Below are positions 7,188-15,708 of a stretch of 45,650 nucleotides of DNA, one piece after another (the stretch's first letter is position 1; each line of letters opens with the position of its first letter). The notes beneath the pieces are model-generated. The model did no database searches, was not told the origin of the DNA, and saw nothing but the letters and a program-made list of their open reading frames with translations. Origin of the DNA: a bacterium (GTDB taxonomy: Bacteria > Bdellovibrionota_C > UBA2361 > RFPC01). Made by a program: the position numbers and the translations under genes. Location of the stretch: the NCBI GenBank assembly GCA_030431715.1, contig JAUIIO010000029.1, forward strand, positions 1-45,650, written 5' to 3'.

Positions 7188-8681
7188 CTAACTTAGACTC
7201 AAACAATCATGTAAGGTCTGGCAGAGTGCTTTGAAGCGTTGGAGGGCGGAGCTGTCTCTGAGGTCTAGCAGATCTGGTGAGGGTTCGAGATAGAGTACTC
7301 CTACTCTCTGACTTCTCCCAAGAACTGAGGATATGGATGCTTCGCCAAAAGGTGTCAGAGCATCACTTCCCTGCACAATCGGGGTGTTGCAGTGATAGGC
7401 AGAGGTAATGGGATCTGGATTACGCGTTGAAACTGACATGGCGTGATAATTCTTAAATGTTTTTGGGGGGAGTTTCCCGATCGTCAGACGTGGAGTAAGT
7501 GTCATTGTATCGGGTTGGAGCAAGAAGATACATCCATACTCAAATCCTGCTCGCGGACAGATCTCTTCAGCTAACGTTATAATACACGTTTGACGCGTCG
7601 CCGGATCGGGTGAAAATGAATTATACACCTGTTCGAGACGGTTCTGAATATCACGTGGACAGTGACGAATGTAACGATTGTCCAGAAACTTTTCGTTTCT
7701 CGGAGTCTGAATAATAGATTTCGTAGGGTTAAGATCTACTTCTTCCCCAAAAATCTCCGGAGCAATACTTGAGTAATGCTCACATTGGTCTTTAATGTGC
7801 TCTTCAATGGTGTGTATGCCATTTGCCCCAAGCATCGCTTCAATCCGGGATTTAGCAATCTTCCAATCCTTTTTGGCATTTGGATGTTGTTTTGGATTGT
7901 TTGCTCGAGCGAGGGCTTCCCCAACTTCGCAGATCTTCGTAAGGGTACTCGCTGTATTCACGAGCTTTGTCTGCTGCTTTTTAAAACCTGTATCACCCAC
8001 TGCGATGCGAAGTTCTGGGCAGAGTCCCCATTGTCTAGCAATGGCTATACCAAAAAGAGCTGCAGAGAAACCAAGATTCTTCGTGAGCTCGATCTCAAGA
8101 TCTGCGCCTTCGGCGTATGCAGCCATAGATCGTTTGTATTCTTCTGGATAATTCCAAGAGATAAGCGTTAGCCCTAACTGTCGTATTACTTCTGTGGTGT
8201 ACCCGAGGTTCCCAGAGAGATTGCGGTGATGAGCCATGACTTCAGCGGCCCCTGCACTAATTACGGCATCTTTTAGTCGTAGGCTTTGAAGCTCTTCGGC
8301 CTTTTCGAGATCAAAGGTTGATATCTTATCCGGGCTCGTCTGTAGTATTGTGTTGAGATTGGTGAGTCCTGTCTTTCTGAGAAGTTGTTCCGGGCTCAGT
8401 GCTATACCTGTATCTCCGAGTCGTCTCCTAGCTTCCTTTAGGGTGAATGTATAGAGCGCTAAATCGTTTTGAATTTCAGATATCAGAAAGTCTACGTCGA
8501 GATCGTAAGCTCCTCGTGAGAGCCCGTCTTGGATCTTCTTTAAATGATCCGGATTTACCGGAAACCATGAGGCTGCCATTTTCTTGCAAGCCTCAAAAAG
8601 GTGTCTATTTGCCTGAATATTACCAGGTTGACCTATAATCTCATTTTCCAATGAACCACTCCCATCCTTCTCGTTCGTCAA
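7188..8681 (-). CDS. HDOD-domain signalling protein with C-terminal GAF-like domain
   Basis: 497 aa. After a ~60-residue N-terminal region, residues ~75-320 resemble HDOD domains (ALYTFTLKEARRRLG, LKDAVISAGAAEVM, GFSAALFGIAIARQWGL), which share the HD-hydrolase helical fold but lack its metal ligands and usually act in signalling. Residues ~345-490 look GAF-like, opening with NRLEQVYNSFS and ending VGVLYLEPS, as in GAF domains that follow a signalling module. HDOD proteins often affect motility, c-di-GMP responses or the cell cycle; the partner here is unknown. The start given is TTG at 8681. A second TTG at 8649-8651, seven bases after GGGAG, is an equally good or better start and would give 487 aa. 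Confidence 0.75.
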   Translation of the reverse strand: MTNEKDGSGSLENEIIGQPGNIQANRHLFEACKKMAASWFPVNPDHLKKIQDGLSRGAYDLDVDFLISEIQNDLALYTFTLKEARRRLGDTGIALSPEQLLRKTGLTNLNTILQTSPDKISTFDLEKAEELQSLRLKDAVISAGAAEVMAHHRNLSGNLGYTTEVIRQLGLTLISWNYPEEYKRSMAAYAEGADLEIELTKNLGFSAALFGIAIARQWGLCPELRIAVGDTGFKKQQTKLVNTASTLTKICEVGEALARANNPKQHPNAKKDWKIAKSRIEAMLGANGIHTIEEHIKDQCEHYSSIAPEIFGEEVDLNPTKSIIQTPRNEKFLDNRYIRHCPRDIQNRLEQVYNSFSPDPATRQTCIITLAEEICPRAGFEYGCIFLLQPDTMTLTPRLTIGKLPPKTFKNYHAMSVSTRNPDPITSAYHCNTPIVQGSDALTPFGEASISSVLGRSQRVGVLYLEPSPDLLDLRDSSALQRFKALCQTLHDCLSLS

Positions 8682-8808
8682 TTGTCAGTCCCATAAGAAT
8701 ATATCGGTGGCTGAGGAGAAAACTTTGGAAATGGGAGCTATTCTTTTTCTGCGAATTTTACGTAGATTGACGAGACCCGTGAAGAGGGTAGGAGAGGGAT
8801 GCAAAGCG

Positions 8809-10491
8809 TTAGCTGAAAACTTCGTTCCTTAACCTGCGTACCGCGTATTGGCCGACAAAGTATGCGCTTACGATGAGAGACGAAGCTACAATAATATCCT
8901 GAGTTCCTTGGGGTATGATATTTGCCAATGGACTCCAGCTAAAAACACCAATCGCCCCAACATACGGCAGGCATGCCTTGGCACACATATCTAGGAACTC
9001 AGAGTTCTTTCTAGCGGCTTCGGCAGCTTTCGCGGTTCGCTGATCGTGCATAGTGCGTATATCTTCAAGGAGGTGTTTCCCATCTCCTTGGATGGTTGAA
9101 CTGGCAGTTCCCAGATTGGATATTCGGTCTGCTATGCGTGAGATAACTCTGTCTTTACTGTTTACCGTAACGTCTTTGAGATCATTGGCAGTTAATGAGA
9201 TTGCTAATCTCTCAGAGGGACTTATAGCGCTTCGCAGAGCTTGGGCGCTCGCTAAAATAGTGTCAATCTCAGTAAGACCATTCTCACGAAGTTGCCTGTC
9301 GTCTTCAGCATAGTACTTGCCTAGCTGCCTTGAGAGAGCTCCCAGCGTTTGTGCGTTACTTTCGTGTACGGCATCAAAAATATAACCGAAGAGTTCAAGA
9401 ACATCGACACATTCTGAAAGGGAAGAATTTTGGGTCAGCTGCCAGTGTTCCGCTTGAAAAGAGTTCACAGATTTGTCTGCAAATGTAACGACACCATCTT
9501 TGTGGATGAGAAAGTGTACAGGGGCGATCTCAATAAGTTTTGAGTCACGAGGAGATATTTTACTGCCATATGTCCGCAGATAGTAAATGTCGCCAGATTG
9601 CCTAAAGAGAGCATCTTTATCCTGAGGCTGTACAATCATTCTTTGTGTTAAGCGGTCAATCTCATAGACTTTTGCAAATTCACGCATGAAACTCCATGTT
9701 GGAGTTTCTGAAACAACAGACCACTGCAAGCAATCTTGTCTTTTAGCTTGTAACGCTTGAGGTGAATCTGGAAAATCGGTATCAACGGAAAAGGAATATC
9801 CGGCGAGGTCACACTCATCATGAGGAGGTTGATTGGCTAATCGTGAACTTGCGTCACGAACATCTGTGTCTTTTTGGCGCTCGGCGTCAGAGCCATCACA
9901 ATGTACCAGCGTGCTCCATTGTACCGGATTGTCAGTCGGTTCAGTAGCCTTTCTGTAGATTCTACGGGTAAGTCTATTCCTATAATGTGTGGCTATTTTC
10001 TCTGCATTATTTTCCATTTGGAAGGAGCGCAGCTTTGCTCCGTTATCTGAAAGTTCCTGTAGCAGCGAACCAAATTTGGTGGGTGTAACCAGACTTGACT
10101 TCTCATTGGTGCGATCTGATGTGAAGGTATAGGTCTTTAATCGTTTGACCCTGTCCATAAGCCAAGTGTGAGGAGCCTTTCCTTTTAATACTGAAGGGTC
10201 TAGCTCGGACAGACCGGTAATGGTTATAGTACCAATATCAACTCCCTGAAAATTACGAATTGTGAGCGCTGCATCGGGCTGTACTTCTTCCTCTGACTTT
10301 GGGTCACTTGGTAAGGCGTCTAGTGGAGTTATATCAAGAGTGACGTTGGCTTTTTCTACACGTTGGGGTTCCCTTGGCACTGGGCACGTGCGAGGTAGCC
10401 CATCCTCGCCGATATACATATAGGCTTTATCTGTTTGAGCCTGCGCGGCCTGCTGATCGGAAACTGGAACGTGGACTTGTACTTCTTGCAT
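8809..10491 (-). CDS. Unrecognised 560-aa protein with C-terminal membrane hairpin
   Basis: No family recognised. The first ~90 residues are polar and Pro/Glu-rich, probably disordered. The middle (~90-400) mixes beta and alpha segments. Residues ~400-500 are strongly helical (ALSRQLGKYYAEDDRQLREN and beyond, coiled-coil-like). Two hydrophobic segments near the end (LPYVGAIGVFSWSPLANI and DIIVASSLIVSAYFVG) form a probable membrane hairpin followed by a basic tail. This long-helix plus terminal two-helix layout recalls CorA-type topology, but no GMN motif is present, so no transport role is claimed. It lies alone between the HDOD gene and lgt, 127 bp and 99 bp away. Confidence 0.75.
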   Translation of the reverse strand: MQEVQVHVPVSDQQAAQAQTDKAYMYIGEDGLPRTCPVPREPQRVEKANVTLDITPLDALPSDPKSEEEVQPDAALTIRNFQGVDIGTITITGLSELDPSVLKGKAPHTWLMDRVKRLKTYTFTSDRTNEKSSLVTPTKFGSLLQELSDNGAKLRSFQMENNAEKIATHYRNRLTRRIYRKATEPTDNPVQWSTLVHCDGSDAERQKDTDVRDASSRLANQPPHDECDLAGYSFSVDTDFPDSPQALQAKRQDCLQWSVVSETPTWSFMREFAKVYEIDRLTQRMIVQPQDKDALFRQSGDIYYLRTYGSKISPRDSKLIEIAPVHFLIHKDGVVTFADKSVNSFQAEHWQLTQNSSLSECVDVLELFGYIFDAVHESNAQTLGALSRQLGKYYAEDDRQLRENGLTEIDTILASAQALRSAISPSERLAISLTANDLKDVTVNSKDRVISRIADRISNLGTASSTIQGDGKHLLEDIRTMHDQRTAKAAEAARKNSEFLDMCAKACLPYVGAIGVFSWSPLANIIPQGTQDIIVASSLIVSAYFVGQYAVRRLRNEVFS

Positions 10492-10590
10492 AATTGATAA
10501 TTATGCTTGAATTCTATTTTTAATCAAAAAATCGTGCTTTTCGGACCGATTACTGGAGATTTAGGGCCGTTTTGATAATTTTCCTATCGC

Positions 10591-11628
10591 CTAGGATCGC
10601 CATCCGCCAATAGCCGGGGCTTTCCGCCTTGACCAGTACGCGTAACACGATATTCCAGCTATAAGGAGGCCGACGCTTAGCCACTGGCCCCGGGTGAGCC
10701 CGAAAAGCTGGTATCCGAGATGGAGATCTGGAAGGCGAAATTGCTCATTGTAAATTCTCACAAGAGCATAAACGATGAAAAAGAGGGCTGTTACAAGTCC
10801 TGGTTTTTGAGGTTTTCTCCACACATAGAGAGTAATAACAAAAATAAGTAAGCCCTCTAGGAGAGCTGCCAGAAGCTGAGATGGATAACGTGGGGATAAA
10901 AGTGGCGCGAGATGTTCTATGACCGCGGTATTATGGCTCTGGGTGGCTTCGAGGATCCTCTCAAGGTAAAATTGCACGTCATGCCATGCTTGTCGTCCGG
11001 GAAAAGAGTTTAGAGCACGCTCCCAGCGGGAGGTATCTTCTCCGGTGTAGGGAATGACCGGTGTCAGGAGCTTGAGCTTTTCTGGTGCATAAGAAGGCCA
11101 GTTGATTATGTCCTGCGGGAATTTTACCGCAAATTGGTATCCGGCTGGGGCGACACGTCCGACGAGTTCGCCATTTATAAAATTTGCGATTCTTCCAAAG
11201 AAAATTCCCAGTGTAGCGCCAGGGATAGTCAGGTCAAAAAGGTGTAGAACGGGCAGGCTGTGTTTTCTGGCGAAATAGTAGCAGGCGATGACGATACCTA
11301 TCATTCCACCGTGACTTGCCATACCTCCTTTGTTTACAGCGAGAAGTCCCCAAAAAGGTGGCGAGCTTTCAAAGGAGAAGAGAAGGTCAGGGCTATAAAA
11401 GAGGCAGTACCCTATTCTTCCACCTGCAATGCACCCCATTGCAACCGTAAAGACGAAATCGGATGCGAGCTCGGCTGAGAGAGGGCTTTTCCCTTTTTTG
11501 CACAACCAGAGGATTATCAGGTAGCCCAGAAAAAATCCGGTTAGGTAGGAGAGGCCATACCAACGAATCCCAAAGTCCTGTGTAAATTTAATTGCAAAGG
11601 GATCAAGAGTATGAACGTAAGCTTCCAT
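10591..11628 (-). CDS. lgt: Prolipoprotein diacylglyceryl transferase with a long internal insertion
   Basis: Lgt moves a diacylglyceryl group from phosphatidylglycerol to the lipobox Cys of prolipoproteins in the inner membrane. Seen: the N-terminal IRWYGLSYLTGF, the KGGMASHGGMIG loop, and the signature GRIANFINGELVGR, all family hallmarks, on a polytopic protein of 345 aa. Typical members are ~260-300 aa; the extra length is a ~70-90-residue hydrophilic stretch between the FAVKFPQDI and PSQLLAALLEG blocks. The ATG before EAYVHTLDP was chosen because it sits where family members start; a TTG at 11664 would add a non-conserved extension. Activity of this long form is expected, since the signature residues are intact. 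Confidence 0.95.
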   Translation of the reverse strand: MEAYVHTLDPFAIKFTQDFGIRWYGLSYLTGFFLGYLIILWLCKKGKSPLSAELASDFVFTVAMGCIAGGRIGYCLFYSPDLLFSFESSPPFWGLLAVNKGGMASHGGMIGIVIACYYFARKHSLPVLHLFDLTIPGATLGIFFGRIANFINGELVGRVAPAGYQFAVKFPQDIINWPSYAPEKLKLLTPVIPYTGEDTSRWERALNSFPGRQAWHDVQFYLERILEATQSHNTAVIEHLAPLLSPRYPSQLLAALLEGLLIFVITLYVWRKPQKPGLVTALFFIVYALVRIYNEQFRLPDLHLGYQLFGLTRGQWLSVGLLIAGISCYAYWSRRKAPAIGGWRS

Positions 11629-11746
11629 GAAGTGAAACCTTAGCGAGAAGCCGTGGGAAGTCAATCTTTTGACGCAAATTCTAGTTCTTCATATTCGTGA
11701 GCCTCTCTAACATATTGTTAATATTCCTTTTCGTGTGAGTTCGACG

Positions 11747-11762
11747 TGGCATGTACGTTGCA
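11747..11762 (+). promoter_or_regulatory. Sigma-54 (RpoN) promoter of the motA operon
   Basis: TGGCATGTACGTTGCA fits the sigma-54 -24/-12 consensus (TGGCAC-N5-TTGCA) with the invariant GG and GC exactly 10 nt apart. Transcription would begin near 11773, leaving a ~40-nt leader before motA, which has AAGGA at 11802-11806. Confidence 0.82.
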
Positions 11763-11812
11763 GTGTTACTCCATGGAAAAACGCGCACCGAGATACACGG
11801 TAAGGATGCATA

Positions 11813-12655
11813 ATGTTACAAAAACTTAGAAACACATGGTTACGACGCAGTGCGTACGGATCTCGCTCTTACGGATACAGCAACAACTCACAAGGAAAGC
11901 GCTTTGATAGATCCGTTCTCTATGGCATAGCGGTTTCAGCAATTTTTATCCTTGGAGCTATTCTGCTAAGTGGAGAAGCTCTCAGGTATATGAGCCTGAG
12001 TGGCCTAGCTATTGTAGGTGGGGGAGTGCTGGGGGCAACGCTTCTGCATCACTTGCCTGAAGATCTCATGGAGGCAAAAGCCGCATTCTTCACTATTCTC
12101 TATACGCGCAATGTCGATACGGTTACTGAACGCGCCAGATATCTTTCAAGGCTCTCTCAAGTAGTCAAAGCTGACGGCATGGTTGCTCTAGACCGCGAAG
12201 CCTCAAACGTAGGAGAGGGGTTTCTTAAGCTTGCCCTTGAGCTTGCCTCAGATGGTCTTCCTCGTGAAGACATTGAGAGAGTGCTTCGTACAGAGATGGA
12301 ATCAGCGCACGATCGTGAAGAGAAGGCGATTGGGGTGTTTGAAACACTCGGCAATTATGCTCCTGCTATGGGGCTTATTGGTACGATTATCGGCCTTGTT
12401 CAGATGCTTGGGAGCCTTGGGCAGAGTGAAGCGATAGGGCCTGCTATGGCAGTAGCATTGCTTACAACGCTCTACGGCGCACTGCTTGCAAACCTCATTT
12501 TTCTACCATTTGCCGGTAAAATTCGAAGGTATGCTGAGCAGAATTTTAAACTTAAGCAAGTTACCCTTGAAGGGATCTTGAGCCTTGCCCGTGAAGAGAA
12601 CCCGGTAGTACTCAGACAGCGACTGAGATCTTTTAATGCGCAGGTTGGGGAGTAG
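11813..12655 (+). CDS. motA: Flagellar motor stator protein MotA
   Basis: 280-aa ion-channel stator subunit that, with MotB, turns ion flow into torque. Two N-terminal membrane helices (residues ~35-75), a cytoplasmic loop with RYLSRLSQVVKADGMVALDRE (rotor-contact region), then the two channel helices NYAPAMGLIGTIIGLVQML, containing the conserved Pro, and AVALLTTLYGALLANLIFLP. Residues 1-30 are an extra basic, Ser/Tyr-rich extension not usual in MotA. First gene of the motility block, with a good ribosome site (AAGGA, 6 nt) and the sigma-54 promoter about 50 bp upstream. Ion specificity (proton or sodium) cannot be told reliably. Confidence 0.93.
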   Translation: MLQKLRNTWLRRSAYGSRSYGYSNNSQGKRFDRSVLYGIAVSAIFILGAILLSGEALRYMSLSGLAIVGGGVLGATLLHHLPEDLMEAKAAFFTILYTRNVDTVTERARYLSRLSQVVKADGMVALDREASNVGEGFLKLALELASDGLPREDIERVLRTEMESAHDREEKAIGVFETLGNYAPAMGLIGTIIGLVQMLGSLGQSEAIGPAMAVALLTTLYGALLANLIFLPFAGKIRRYAEQNFKLKQVTLEGILSLAREENPVVLRQRLRSFNAQVGE

Positions 12656-12660
12656 TAAGA

Positions 12661-13140
12661 GTGAGTGTTGGCGCTACGCATTTTCTAAGGAAAGAGAGGC
12701 GTATCTCTCAGGAGGTAGGCCTTGAGAGATACTTTCTTCAGTACATCTCTCTTATCCTGATAGTTGTTTGCATGGTAGTAGCCATTGATCATATTCCTGA
12801 AAATCCACCGGTTATAGGCGCCCCACAACCGATACAAGAACCAGTAAAAGAGCACCTTCTTACTAGCGAAGATTTCACCGATCTCTTCCACGGTGCATCA
12901 CATAAACTAAGTGAAGATCGATATGATGTGCTCAGCACATTTCTGATGTCACATGAGATTACAGCTAAAATTGTTTTCGATTTCGATGGAGAGCACTTTG
13001 CACGCTCAGTTGAGCAAGCTGCTCTTCTTCGTGCTCGACTCTTAGCTGACGGTGTTCCCGCAGATGCTCTTTCGGTCAGAATTAAAATGAACGGGAAACA
13101 GGGGCGAATCCTAGCATCATTTAAGAGGAGGGCGTCATGA
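12661..13140 (+). CDS. Short MotB-like protein 1, without the membrane aspartate
   Basis: 159 aa, starting at GTG with GGGGAG at 12647-12652 (8-nt spacing). A basic N-terminus is followed by one membrane helix (FLQYISLILIVVCMVVAI) and a small periplasmic part. The C-terminal half (AALLRARLLADGVPADALSV) resembles the helix-strand core of an OmpA-like domain, but the canonical TDxxG...LSxxRA peptidoglycan motif is absent. The helix also lacks the proton-carrying Asp of MotB, so it cannot be an ordinary MotB by itself. It lies 5 bp after motA and overlaps the next motB-like gene by ATGA, implying coupled translation. Probable accessory or structural stator component; inference from context and topology. 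Confidence 0.72.
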   Translation: MSVGATHFLRKERRISQEVGLERYFLQYISLILIVVCMVVAIDHIPENPPVIGAPQPIQEPVKEHLLTSEDFTDLFHGASHKLSEDRYDVLSTFLMSHEITAKIVFDFDGEHFARSVEQAALLRARLLADGVPADALSVRIKMNGKQGRILASFKRRAS

Positions 13141-13670
13141 ATAAACGCCGTTCTGATCGCAAGAGCTGGCTGGTTTCCTTTGGCGATCTTTTGACACTTT
13201 TGCTCTGCCTCTTTATCGCACGTTACGAAGTCATAAATGATAAAAGTGGGGTAACTTCCCGTATTCAGGAGCAAATGCGTCCCCTTAAGGTTTCAAACAA
13301 AGGTGGCACTCATATTGCAAATTCTAAAGTACGGATTTCCCCTCGTGAAGTGAGATTTCACCACGAGGATTTTGACCCGGTTACGGGAGAACTCATGGGG
13401 ATAGCCAGAGAGAGACTAAATCTTAATGGAATTCCAGAGAGTTATCACGTTAAGTCGGTGCATTTGGTGCTTTGCACCGGGGCTCAGGACGACGTAGCGG
13501 AGACTCGGGCTAAGCAAAGAGCTGTTGCAATAAGGCGCCAGCTTCTTGACACCGGATATCCGATAAGAGAGCTCGACTTTGAGATTTATGGGCCTGGTTG
13601 TCCTAAATCGACAAAGGGAGAGCGAAAGGATTTAGAAGGCATTGCTCAGTTCACTCTAACAAAAATGTAA
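13137..13670 (+). CDS. motB: Short MotB-like protein 2, with the channel aspartate
   Basis: 177 aa. The N-terminus RKSWLVSFGDLLTLLLCLFIA matches the MotB channel helix, including the Asp that carries ions. The periplasmic part is short; ETRAKQRAVAIRRQLLDTGYP is recognisably the RA-containing helix of an OmpA-like domain, but the usual peptidoglycan-binding block before it is changed (VLCTGAQDD). Full MotB proteins are usually ~250-310 aa, so the plug/linker region is reduced. Start fixed by GAGGAGG at 13125-13131. This is the likely functional channel partner of MotA, while the preceding gene may supply a second structural element. Confidence 0.82.
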   Translation: MNKRRSDRKSWLVSFGDLLTLLLCLFIARYEVINDKSGVTSRIQEQMRPLKVSNKGGTHIANSKVRISPREVRFHHEDFDPVTGELMGIARERLNLNGIPESYHVKSVHLVLCTGAQDDVAETRAKQRAVAIRRQLLDTGYPIRELDFEIYGPGCPKSTKGERKDLEGIAQFTLTKM

Positions 13671-13702
13671 AGAGGGGAGTGAGCGAAAAAGATTAACGTA
13701 TC

Positions 13703-14272
13703 ATGGCTGAAGAAGAGAAAGCAGAAAAGAAAAAAGACGGTGAGCAAGAAGCCGAAGGCGCTGCTAAGGGTGGGAGTAAGAAGAAACTTATTCTGATCGT
13801 TGGTGGAGTAGTACTCCTGCTCTTACTTATTGGAACACCTCTCCTTATTATGAGCCTCGGAAAAGAGGAGAAGAAGGAAGAGATGGATCAAGTTGCTCAG
13901 GACACCGCTATTGTAGAAGACCGTGTCGTTGTTGAGGGATTTGGTGAAGAGGAAGAGTACGCTGAAGATGAAGAACCGATGGGTGCTATCTTACCACTCG
14001 ATACCTTTGTTGTGAATCTTGATGATGGAGGATATCTCCGCTGTTTAGCTCAACTTGAGTTCCATGACAGGAATGTGCCTCGTCGCTTTTATTCTCGGCT
14101 CGTACCAGTGAGAGATAAAATTCTGTCTTTGCTCTCTGCAAAAACGAGAGAAGATATCGATGATGCAAAAGGTCGTGGGAAGCTACGTGAAGAGATGAAG
14201 GCGCTTATAAACGCCACGATTAAAAAAGACGAAGTGAAATACGTTTACTTTACAGAGTTTATTATTCAGTAA
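13703..14272 (+). CDS. fliL: Flagellar basal-body-associated protein FliL (copy 1)
   Basis: 189 aa. Acidic/basic cytoplasmic N-terminus (Glu/Lys-rich, ~35 residues), one membrane helix (LILIVGGVVLLLLLIGTPLL), an acidic linker, then the FliL periplasmic domain starting LDTFVVNLDDGGYLRCLAQL and ending YVYFTEFIIQ, the characteristic C-terminal beta strand. FliL surrounds stator units and supports torque under load. It stands between the motB-like genes and fliM, the usual place. A second fliL lies at 39.9 kb and shares the same layout. Confidence 0.92.
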   Translation: MAEEEKAEKKKDGEQEAEGAAKGGSKKKLILIVGGVVLLLLLIGTPLLIMSLGKEEKKEEMDQVAQDTAIVEDRVVVEGFGEEEEYAEDEEPMGAILPLDTFVVNLDDGGYLRCLAQLEFHDRNVPRRFYSRLVPVRDKILSLLSAKTREDIDDAKGRGKLREEMKALINATIKKDEVKYVYFTEFIIQ

Positions 14273-14290
14273 CGCAGGAAAGTAAGAAGA

Positions 14291-15316
14291 ATGAACCAGG
14301 TACTGACACAAGATGAAATCAACTCGCTGCTTCGAGGTCTTTCTGACGGAGACATTGAAGATGACAGCGTAGAAATGGAGGAGCACTCCAATGCGAAGAA
14401 GTTCGATCTTGCAAACCAAGAGCGAATTATTCGTGGTCGGATGCCGACAATGGAGCTTATCCACGATCGTTTTGCTCGTCAGTTTAGAACCTCTCTTGGA
14501 AATTTCCTAGGAAGAACATGTTTCGCCAACGTTGGTGGAATTGAGATGATCAAGTTCGGGCTTTTTATGAAAAAGCTACCGCTTCCGTCTTCTCTTCATA
14601 TCTTCCGTATGCCACCGCTCTCAGGCTATGCCCTGATGGTGGTTTCTTCGCCACTGGTATTTGGAATTGTTGACGCTCTCTTTGGTGGAGGTGGTCAGGG
14701 AAGAGTAAAAATTGAAGGGCGTGAGTACACTCCGATCGAAACAAGACTCATTGGTAAAGTTGTCATGATGGCACTAGATGTTCTTAAAGATGCCTGGGCG
14801 CCGATTCATCCTGTTGATTTCGTGTATGTGCGTTCTGAGTTTAACCCGCTTGCTATTGCTATTGTGCCACCAACTGATGTGGTGATCATTGTTACGATCG
14901 AAGTAGAGCTTGAGCAGGAGAGTACAACTCTGACTCTCTGTACTCCGTACTCTACTATTGAACCACTAAGAAGTAAGCTTGCAACCGGATTTCAGAGTAC
15001 GCGTCTTGAAGCTGACACCGGTGTTTTAAAGCGGATGCAGACAAATATTAAGCGCACGACGGCAGAGATTAGTGTACAGCTTGCTACCGGTCATGTGAAA
15101 ACTCGCGATTTTCTCTCCTTTAAAGAAGGCGACGTGATCAAACTGGACACCAACCCATCAGAAGAAGCTCTGGTGAAGATTGAAGGCGAACCTAAATATT
15201 ATGGATTCGTTGGTACCTATCGTGGGAACCGTGCTTGCCGAATAACCAGAAATATTCCGAAAGAAGACCTGATAAATTATGAAAACAAGCAGGAGTTACT
15301 AAAGTATGGAAAATGA
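14291..15316 (+). CDS. fliM: Flagellar motor switch protein FliM
   Basis: 341-aa C-ring protein that binds phospho-CheY and sets rotation direction. The N-terminal LTQDEINSLLRGL is the CheY-binding motif. The middle domain shows NVGGIEMIKFGLFMKKLP and VFGIVDALFGGGGQGR, and the C-terminal part ends in a FliN-like surface-presentation domain (EISVQLATGHVKTRDFLSF). Length is typical. The 3' end overlaps fliN by 11 bp. Confidence 0.97.
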   Translation: MNQVLTQDEINSLLRGLSDGDIEDDSVEMEEHSNAKKFDLANQERIIRGRMPTMELIHDRFARQFRTSLGNFLGRTCFANVGGIEMIKFGLFMKKLPLPSSLHIFRMPPLSGYALMVVSSPLVFGIVDALFGGGGQGRVKIEGREYTPIETRLIGKVVMMALDVLKDAWAPIHPVDFVYVRSEFNPLAIAIVPPTDVVIIVTIEVELEQESTTLTLCTPYSTIEPLRSKLATGFQSTRLEADTGVLKRMQTNIKRTTAEISVQLATGHVKTRDFLSFKEGDVIKLDTNPSEEALVKIEGEPKYYGFVGTYRGNRACRITRNIPKEDLINYENKQELLKYGK

Positions 15317-15707
15317 TGACATTGTAGATGCAAGTGTAGAGACCGATAACGCTCTCGGCCAAGAACTCGAGCAGGTGGCAGATGCCGCTGATGAGGTTGC
15401 TGAAGCAGCTCAGGATGCAGCGAGTGAAATGGCGAATGAGCCAGGGCGAACAGTTGAATTTATTAAAGAAGTTCCTCTTGCTGTTACGGTTGAAGTTGGA
15501 AGAGCGCGTATGACCATACAGGACCTTCTGCAACTTGGACAAGGATCGGTAGTCGAATTGGAGAAACTCGCTGGAGATAGTCTTGATGTCTATATTAACG
15601 GACAGAGAGTAGCACGTGGTGAAGCGGTTATTGTAAATGAGAAATTTGGTGTGCGACTTACTGAGATAATCTCGCCAGAGGATAGAATCGAGAGGCTTGG
15701 TAAGTAA
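15306..15707 (+). CDS. fliN: Flagellar motor switch protein FliN
   Basis: 133 aa. An acidic Ala/Glu-rich N-terminal tail (~50 residues) precedes the SpoA domain: PLAVTVEVGRARMTIQDLLQ, GSVVELEKLAGDSLDVYING and VNEKFGVRLTEI, all hallmark FliN blocks. FliN forms the base of the C-ring and links the switch to the export ATPase complex. The start lies inside the end of fliM, giving translational coupling. Confidence 0.97.
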   Translation: MENDDIVDASVETDNALGQELEQVADAADEVAEAAQDAASEMANEPGRTVEFIKEVPLAVTVEVGRARMTIQDLLQLGQGSVVELEKLAGDSLDVYINGQRVARGEAVIVNEKFGVRLTEIISPEDRIERLGK

Positions 15708-15708
15708 T

